Assembly (NCBI GenBank): GCA_963773665.1
Contig: CAVZBZ010000009.1
Coordinates: forward strand, 1-64,000
Reading direction: 5' to 3'
Source: DATJLY01 sp963773665
GTDB taxonomy: Bacteria > Pseudomonadota > Alphaproteobacteria > ATCC43930 > CGMCC-115725
DNA: 64,000 nt
Part shown: piece by piece, positions 61,201 to 64,000 of the stretch
Position numbering within the stretch: position 1 is the stretch's first letter
Layout: each line of letters starts with the position of its first letter
Made by a program: the position numbers and the translations under genes
Notes under the pieces: generated by a model
What the model was told of the DNA's origin: nothing
The model's database searches: none
What the model saw: the letters and a program-made list of their open reading frames with translations, nothing else

Positions 61201-64000
61201 CTGACCTTGACGGCGCAGGCCAACAGCAAGACCTATGACGCGACCAATGCCGCTGCGGCGACGCCGACGGTTGCCGGCCTTCAGAGCGGCGACAGCGTCA
61301 CGAGCCTCAGCGAATCCTACGGCACGGCCAATGCCGGCAGCGGGCTGACGCTGTCGGTCAATGGCGGCTTCGCCGTCACTGACGGCAACGGCGGCAACAA
61401 TTACACGGTCAGCACCGTCACTAACACCAGCGGTGTTATCAAGCAGATGGCGGTGATGCTGTCGGGCAGCCGGACCTATGACGGCACGGCGAACGCGGCG
61501 GCTTCGAACCTCACCATCAGCAACGACCTCGACGGCGCCAACCTGACCTTGTCGGGGACGGGCGCGCTCACGAGCAAGAACGTGGGCTCCGAGAGCCTCG
61601 TCTCGGCCGGGACGCTGGCGCTCACCGGCAGCGCAGCCGGGAACTACACGCTCGGCAGCATCGCCGGCAACGGCAGCGCGCTGACGGTGACCCAGCTGGC
61701 GGTGATGCTGTCGGGCAGCCGGACCTACGACGCCACGGCGAACGCGGCGGCTTCGAACCTCACCATCAGCAACGACCTCGACGGCGCCAACCTGACCCTG
61801 TCGGGCGCCGGGACCTTGGCGAGCAGGAACGCAGGCACCGAAAACTTCGCCGCGGCCGGGACGCTGGCCTTGGGCGGCAGCGCGGCGGGGAACTACACGC
61901 TGGGCGCCATCGCCGGCAACGGCAGTGCGCTGATGGTGACCCAGCTGGCGGTGATGCTGTCGGGCAGCCGGACCTACGACGCCACGGCGAACGCGGCGGC
62001 TTCGAACCTCACCATCAGTAACGACCTCGACGGCGCCAACCTGACCTTGTCGGGGACGGGCGCGCTCACGAGCAAGAACGTGGGCTCCGAGAGCCTCGTC
62101 TCGGCCGGGACGCTGGCGCTCGGCGGCAGCGCAGCCGGGAACTACACGCTCGGCAGCATCACTGGCAACGGCAGCGCGCTGACGGTGAACCAGCTGGCGG
62201 TGATGCTGTCCGGCAGCCGGACCTATGACGGCACGGCGAACGCCGCGGCTTCGAACCTCACCATCAGCAACAACCTCGACGGCGCCAACCTGACCCTGTC
62301 GGGCATCGGGACCTTGGCGAGCAGGAACGCAGGCACCGAAAGCTTCGCCGCGCCCGGGACGCTGGCCTTGGGCGGCAGCGCGGCGGGGAACTACACGCTG
62401 GGCGCCATCGCCGGCAACGGCAGCGCGGTGACTGTGGGGCAGGCGGCGCTGACCTTGACGGCGCAGGCCAACAGCAAGACCTATGACGCCACCAATGCCG
62501 CCGCGGCCGCGCCGACGGTTGCCGGGCTGCAGAGCGGCGACAGCGTCACGAACCTCAGCGAATCCTACGGCACGGCCAATGCCGGCAGCGGGCTGACGCT
62601 GTCGGTCAATGGCGGCTTCGCCGTCACTGACGGCAACGGCGGCAACAATTACACGGTCAGCACCGTCAACAACACCAGCGGCGCGATCGACCAGCTGGCG
62701 GTGATGCTGTCGGGCAGCCGGACCTATGACGGCACGGCGAACGCGGCGGCTTCCAACCTCACCGTCAGCAACGACCTCGACGGCGCCAACCTGACCCTGT
62801 CGGGCATCGGGACCTTGGCGAGCAGGAACGCAGGCACCGAAAGCTTCGCCGCGGCCGGGACGCTGGCGCTCACCGGCAGCGCGGCCGGGAACTACACGCT
62901 GGGCGCCATCGCCGGCAACGGCAGCGCGGTGACTGTGGGGCAGGCGGCGCTGACCTTGACGGCGCAGGCCAACACCAAGACCTATGACGCGACCACGACC
63001 GCCGCGGCCGCGCCGACGGTTGCCGGGCTGCAGAGCGGCGACAGCGTCACGAGCCTCAGCGAATCCTACGGCACGGCCAATGCCGGCAGCGGGCTGACGC
63101 TGTCGGTCAATGGCGGCTTCGCCGTCAATGACGGCAACGGCGGCAACAATTACACGGTCAGCACCGTCAACAACACCAGCGGTGTTATCGACCAGCTGGC
63201 GGTGATGCTGTCGGGCAGCCGGACCTATGACGGCACGGCGAACGCGGCGGCTTCCAACCTCACCGTCAGCAACGACCTCGACGGCGCCAACCTGACCCTG
63301 TCGGGCATCGGGACCTTGGCGAGCAGGAACGCAGGCACCGAAAGCTTCGCCGCGGCCGGGACGCTGGCGCTCACCGGCAGCGCGGCGGGGAACTACACGC
63401 TGGGCGCCATCGCCGGCAACGGCAGCGCGGTGACTGTGGGGCAGGCGGCGCTGACCTTGACGGCGCAGGCCAACACCAAGACCTATGACGCGACCACGAC
63501 CGCCGCGGCCGCGCCGACGGTTGCCGGGCTGCAGAGCGGCGACAGCGTCACGAGCCTCAGCGAATCCTACGGCACGGCCAATGCCGGCAGCGGGCTGACG
63601 CTGTCGGTCAATGGCGGCTTCGCCGTCGCTGACGGCAACGGCGGCAACAATTACACGGTCAGCACCGTCAACAACACCAGCGGCGCGATCGACCAGCTGG
63701 CGGTGATGCTGTCGGGCAGCCGGACCTATGACGGCACGGCGAACGCGGCGGCGACCAACCTCACCATCAGCAACAACCTCGACGGCGCCAACCTGACCCT
63801 GTCGGGCATCGGGACCTTGGCGAGCAGGAACGCAGGCACCGAAAGCTTCGCCGCGCCCGGGACGCTGGCGCTCACCGGCAGCGCGGCGGGGAACTACACG
63901 CTGGGCGCCATCGCCGGCAACGGCAGCGCGGTGAATGTGGGGCAGGCGGCGCTGACCTTGACGGCGCAGGCCAACAGCAAGACCTATGACGCGACCAACA
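58279..64000 (+). CDS. Filamentous haemagglutinin-type (TpsA-like) secreted protein with MBG-like repeats, 3' end beyond window
   Basis: The frame is open through at least 1907 codons. A signal-like segment (LLGGVALFLWSGTGFAGG) leads into a TPS/haemagglutination domain (AITQATARGIINWQSFSIGA, TGSVYLINPNGAIVTPTGQV). Such domains guide secretion through a TpsB outer-membrane pore. A Gly/Ala/Thr/Ser-rich beta-helix follows, then four GLUG-like motifs (GGLVGSNTGTV, GGLVGINTGTI, GGLVGYDNGGTI, GGFIGVLNSGAI at about 60260-60620), then MBG-like repeats from 60703. No TpsB gene is in the window. The start codon is uncertain: TTG 58279 is the first in-frame candidate, inside the apparent signal peptide. 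Confidence 0.85.
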   Translation, partial: MLGGVALFLWSGTGFAGGAVPTGGQFAAGAGTIAATGNGLAITQATARGIINWQSFSIGAGQTVQFNNAGGATLNRVTGSAQSTLAGALMATGSVYLINPNGAIVTPTGQVVTNGSFVASTRDISNGAFIQGGALRFQGSSPGTIVNQGSITSLFGNVVLIGQAVRNDGQISAANGTAALAAGEDVLLQPASGDQRIYIAAGSGDVTNTGTVSSAQAELNAAGGNVYALAGNNGGLVRATGTATVNGHVWLTAGNAVAVSGTVAASNADGSGGTIEASGGSSGGSLSVTGTIDASATSAAGAGGHVTATAASVSLGSTAVVAANGGTDGGTVLIGGDRGGGADPTLALSPTPVANAGATSVAAGAQISADGSSGNGGSVVVWSDQQTDFAGAIGAQGGAGGSGGFAEVSSHNLLGFTGTVDLLTPGGATGTLLLDPANVTISSSATSSDALVSGTYTPSSGAATSNILNTDLETVLGSASVTITTTNTGTSGGSAGTITVSAPITWSNGSALTLSAANAINITGVITHSGSSNATVTINSNGGAGTDPGAVIITGAGQVNLRSADTLKMNTKTYTLVSALSSISANNGHYALLSNLTGQSLAAPVLTGTFSGIFDGLGHTIGGSLTDSTGSVKVGLFSTSSGTIRNLGLVNWSVTASGAQVDVGGLVGSNTGTVTNDYITGTGTVASTTATAFTAASGVGGLVGINTGTITSSHSTVNVSAKANGSSATHVLGVGGLVGYDNGGTIQSSYATGNETDTGGGTRTFGGGFIGVLNSGAIEADFALGAATVTGGTNGAFAGQFGGTYTNDAVTLSAVANTKTYNGTTSAAATPTLSGSVKSGDTVSASETYATQNAGTGLTLSVSSGYSIAYGSASTNYYYTVTTATNTGVINKLPVSLSGARTYDGTIAASASILSVTNLVSGDNLTLSGSAALASKNAGTDSVSAAGTLSLGGTSAGNYTVTGLSGSVTVGKAALTLTAQANSKTYDATNAAAATPTVAGLQSGDSVTSLSESYGTANAGSGLTLSVNGGFAVTDGNGGNNYTVSTVTNTSGVIKQMAVMLSGSRTYDGTANAAASNLTISNDLDGANLTLSGTGALTSKNVGSESLVSAGTLALTGSAAGNYTLGSIAGNGSALTVTQLAVMLSGSRTYDATANAAASNLTISNDLDGANLTLSGAGTLASRNAGTENFAAAGTLALGGSAAGNYTLGAIAGNGSALMVTQLAVMLSGSRTYDATANAAASNLTISNDLDGANLTLSGTGALTSKNVGSESLVSAGTLALGGSAAGNYTLGSITGNGSALTVNQLAVMLSGSRTYDGTANAAASNLTISNNLDGANLTLSGIGTLASRNAGTESFAAPGTLALGGSAAGNYTLGAIAGNGSAVTVGQAALTLTAQANSKTYDATNAAAAAPTVAGLQSGDSVTNLSESYGTANAGSGLTLSVNGGFAVTDGNGGNNYTVSTVNNTSGAIDQLAVMLSGSRTYDGTANAAASNLTVSNDLDGANLTLSGIGTLASRNAGTESFAAAGTLALTGSAAGNYTLGAIAGNGSAVTVGQAALTLTAQANTKTYDATTTAAAAPTVAGLQSGDSVTSLSESYGTANAGSGLTLSVNGGFAVNDGNGGNNYTVSTVNNTSGVIDQLAVMLSGSRTYDGTANAAASNLTVSNDLDGANLTLSGIGTLASRNAGTESFAAAGTLALTGSAAGNYTLGAIAGNGSAVTVGQAALTLTAQANTKTYDATTTAAAAPTVAGLQSGDSVTSLSESYGTANAGSGLTLSVNGGFAVADGNGGNNYTVSTVNNTSGAIDQLAVMLSGSRTYDGTANAAATNLTISNNLDGANLTLSGIGTLASRNAGTESFAAPGTLALTGSAAGNYTLGAIAGNGSAVNVGQAALTLTAQANSKTYDATN
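60703..64000 (+). repeat. Tandem array of two alternating MBG-like repeat types in the exoprotein
   Basis: Two related units are recognisable. Type A (252 bp; LTLTAQANSKTYDATNAAAA ...) starts at 60703, 61195, 62443, 62944, 63445 and 63946. Type B (mostly 249 bp; AVMLSGSRTYDGTANAAASN ...) starts at 60955, 61447, 61696, 61945, 62194, 62695, 63196 and 63697. Order is A B A B B B B A B A B A B A. From 61195 on the copies are nearly identical in DNA, including silent positions, while 60703-61194 has diverged. Each unit carries the K/R-TYD-x-T motif typical of MBG (YDG) beta-sandwich domains. Confidence 0.93.

Noticed and set aside
60703..64000. CRISPR-like repeat array
   Set aside because: Units are 249-252 bp, in frame and translate to MBG-like protein repeats without spacers.

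Overview
The window is about 64 kb of GC-rich, gene-dense DNA from an alphaproteobacterium. The evidence is gene order. carB-greA-lrp with a mitochondrial-fission-ELM1-like gene, and a polyprenyl synthase / DUF2007 / TrmN6-like methylase / S49 peptidase / glyQ / glyS / ppdK block, are arrangements typical of that class. Three families of dispersed palindromes of the kind common in Hyphomicrobiales and Rhodospirillales are also present. I cannot fix the order or genus. Most of the window is housekeeping and accessory metabolism. Mobile or fast-evolving DNA is confined to two insertion sequences and the right-hand end.

Layout. 1-5 kb: 3' half of carB, greA, an Lrp regulator, an ELM1-like protein and a single gene carrying two PAP2 phosphatase domains, facing a GT39 glycosyltransferase. 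6.8-9.7 kb: a large gene of unknown function and trxB, both broken by about eight single-base insertions packed into 1.8 kb, most likely sequence errors. 9.7-16.7 kb: LysR regulator, ferritin-like protein, VOC protein, small envelope proteins, MsrP, a TPR/ATP-grasp protein, a glycosyltransferase-like protein and a GNAT enzyme. 16.7-17.8 kb: an intact IS481-family element. 17.8-26.5 kb: solute-binding protein, EF-G paralogue, cupin, a decayed TrpX-type binding protein, XRE regulator, enoyl-CoA hydratase plus class II aldolase, GST and an MFS transporter. 26.6-27.7 kb: an intact IS110-family element. 27.8-31 kb: two solute-binding proteins, a cupin and a lipoprotein. 31-39 kb: the ppdK-glyS-glyQ block. 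39-48 kb: polyprenyl synthase, tRNA-Pro, EamA transporter, CtpA-type protease, acyl-CoA synthetase, and an operon with an acyltransferase and a metallo-beta-lactamase-fold enzyme. 48-58 kb: selB-selA, amidohydrolase, GMC oxidoreductase, hybrid histidine kinase and Rieske oxygenase. 58-64 kb: the start of a very large secreted protein of the filamentous-haemagglutinin type with an array of MBG-like repeats that runs off the window.

The most notable observation is the IS110 element. Its non-coding left end folds into a stem-loop holding two 8-nt segments. One is identical to the left target flank up to and including a CT core. The other is the exact reverse complement of the right target flank including the CT core. 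This is what is expected of a bridge RNA (seekRNA) that directed the element into the middle of a dispersed palindromic repeat, which can be reconstructed by joining the flanks. The IS481 element also has clean ends, with a 6-bp duplication GCTAGT that supplies the transposase stop codon and preserves the stop codon of the neighbouring gene.
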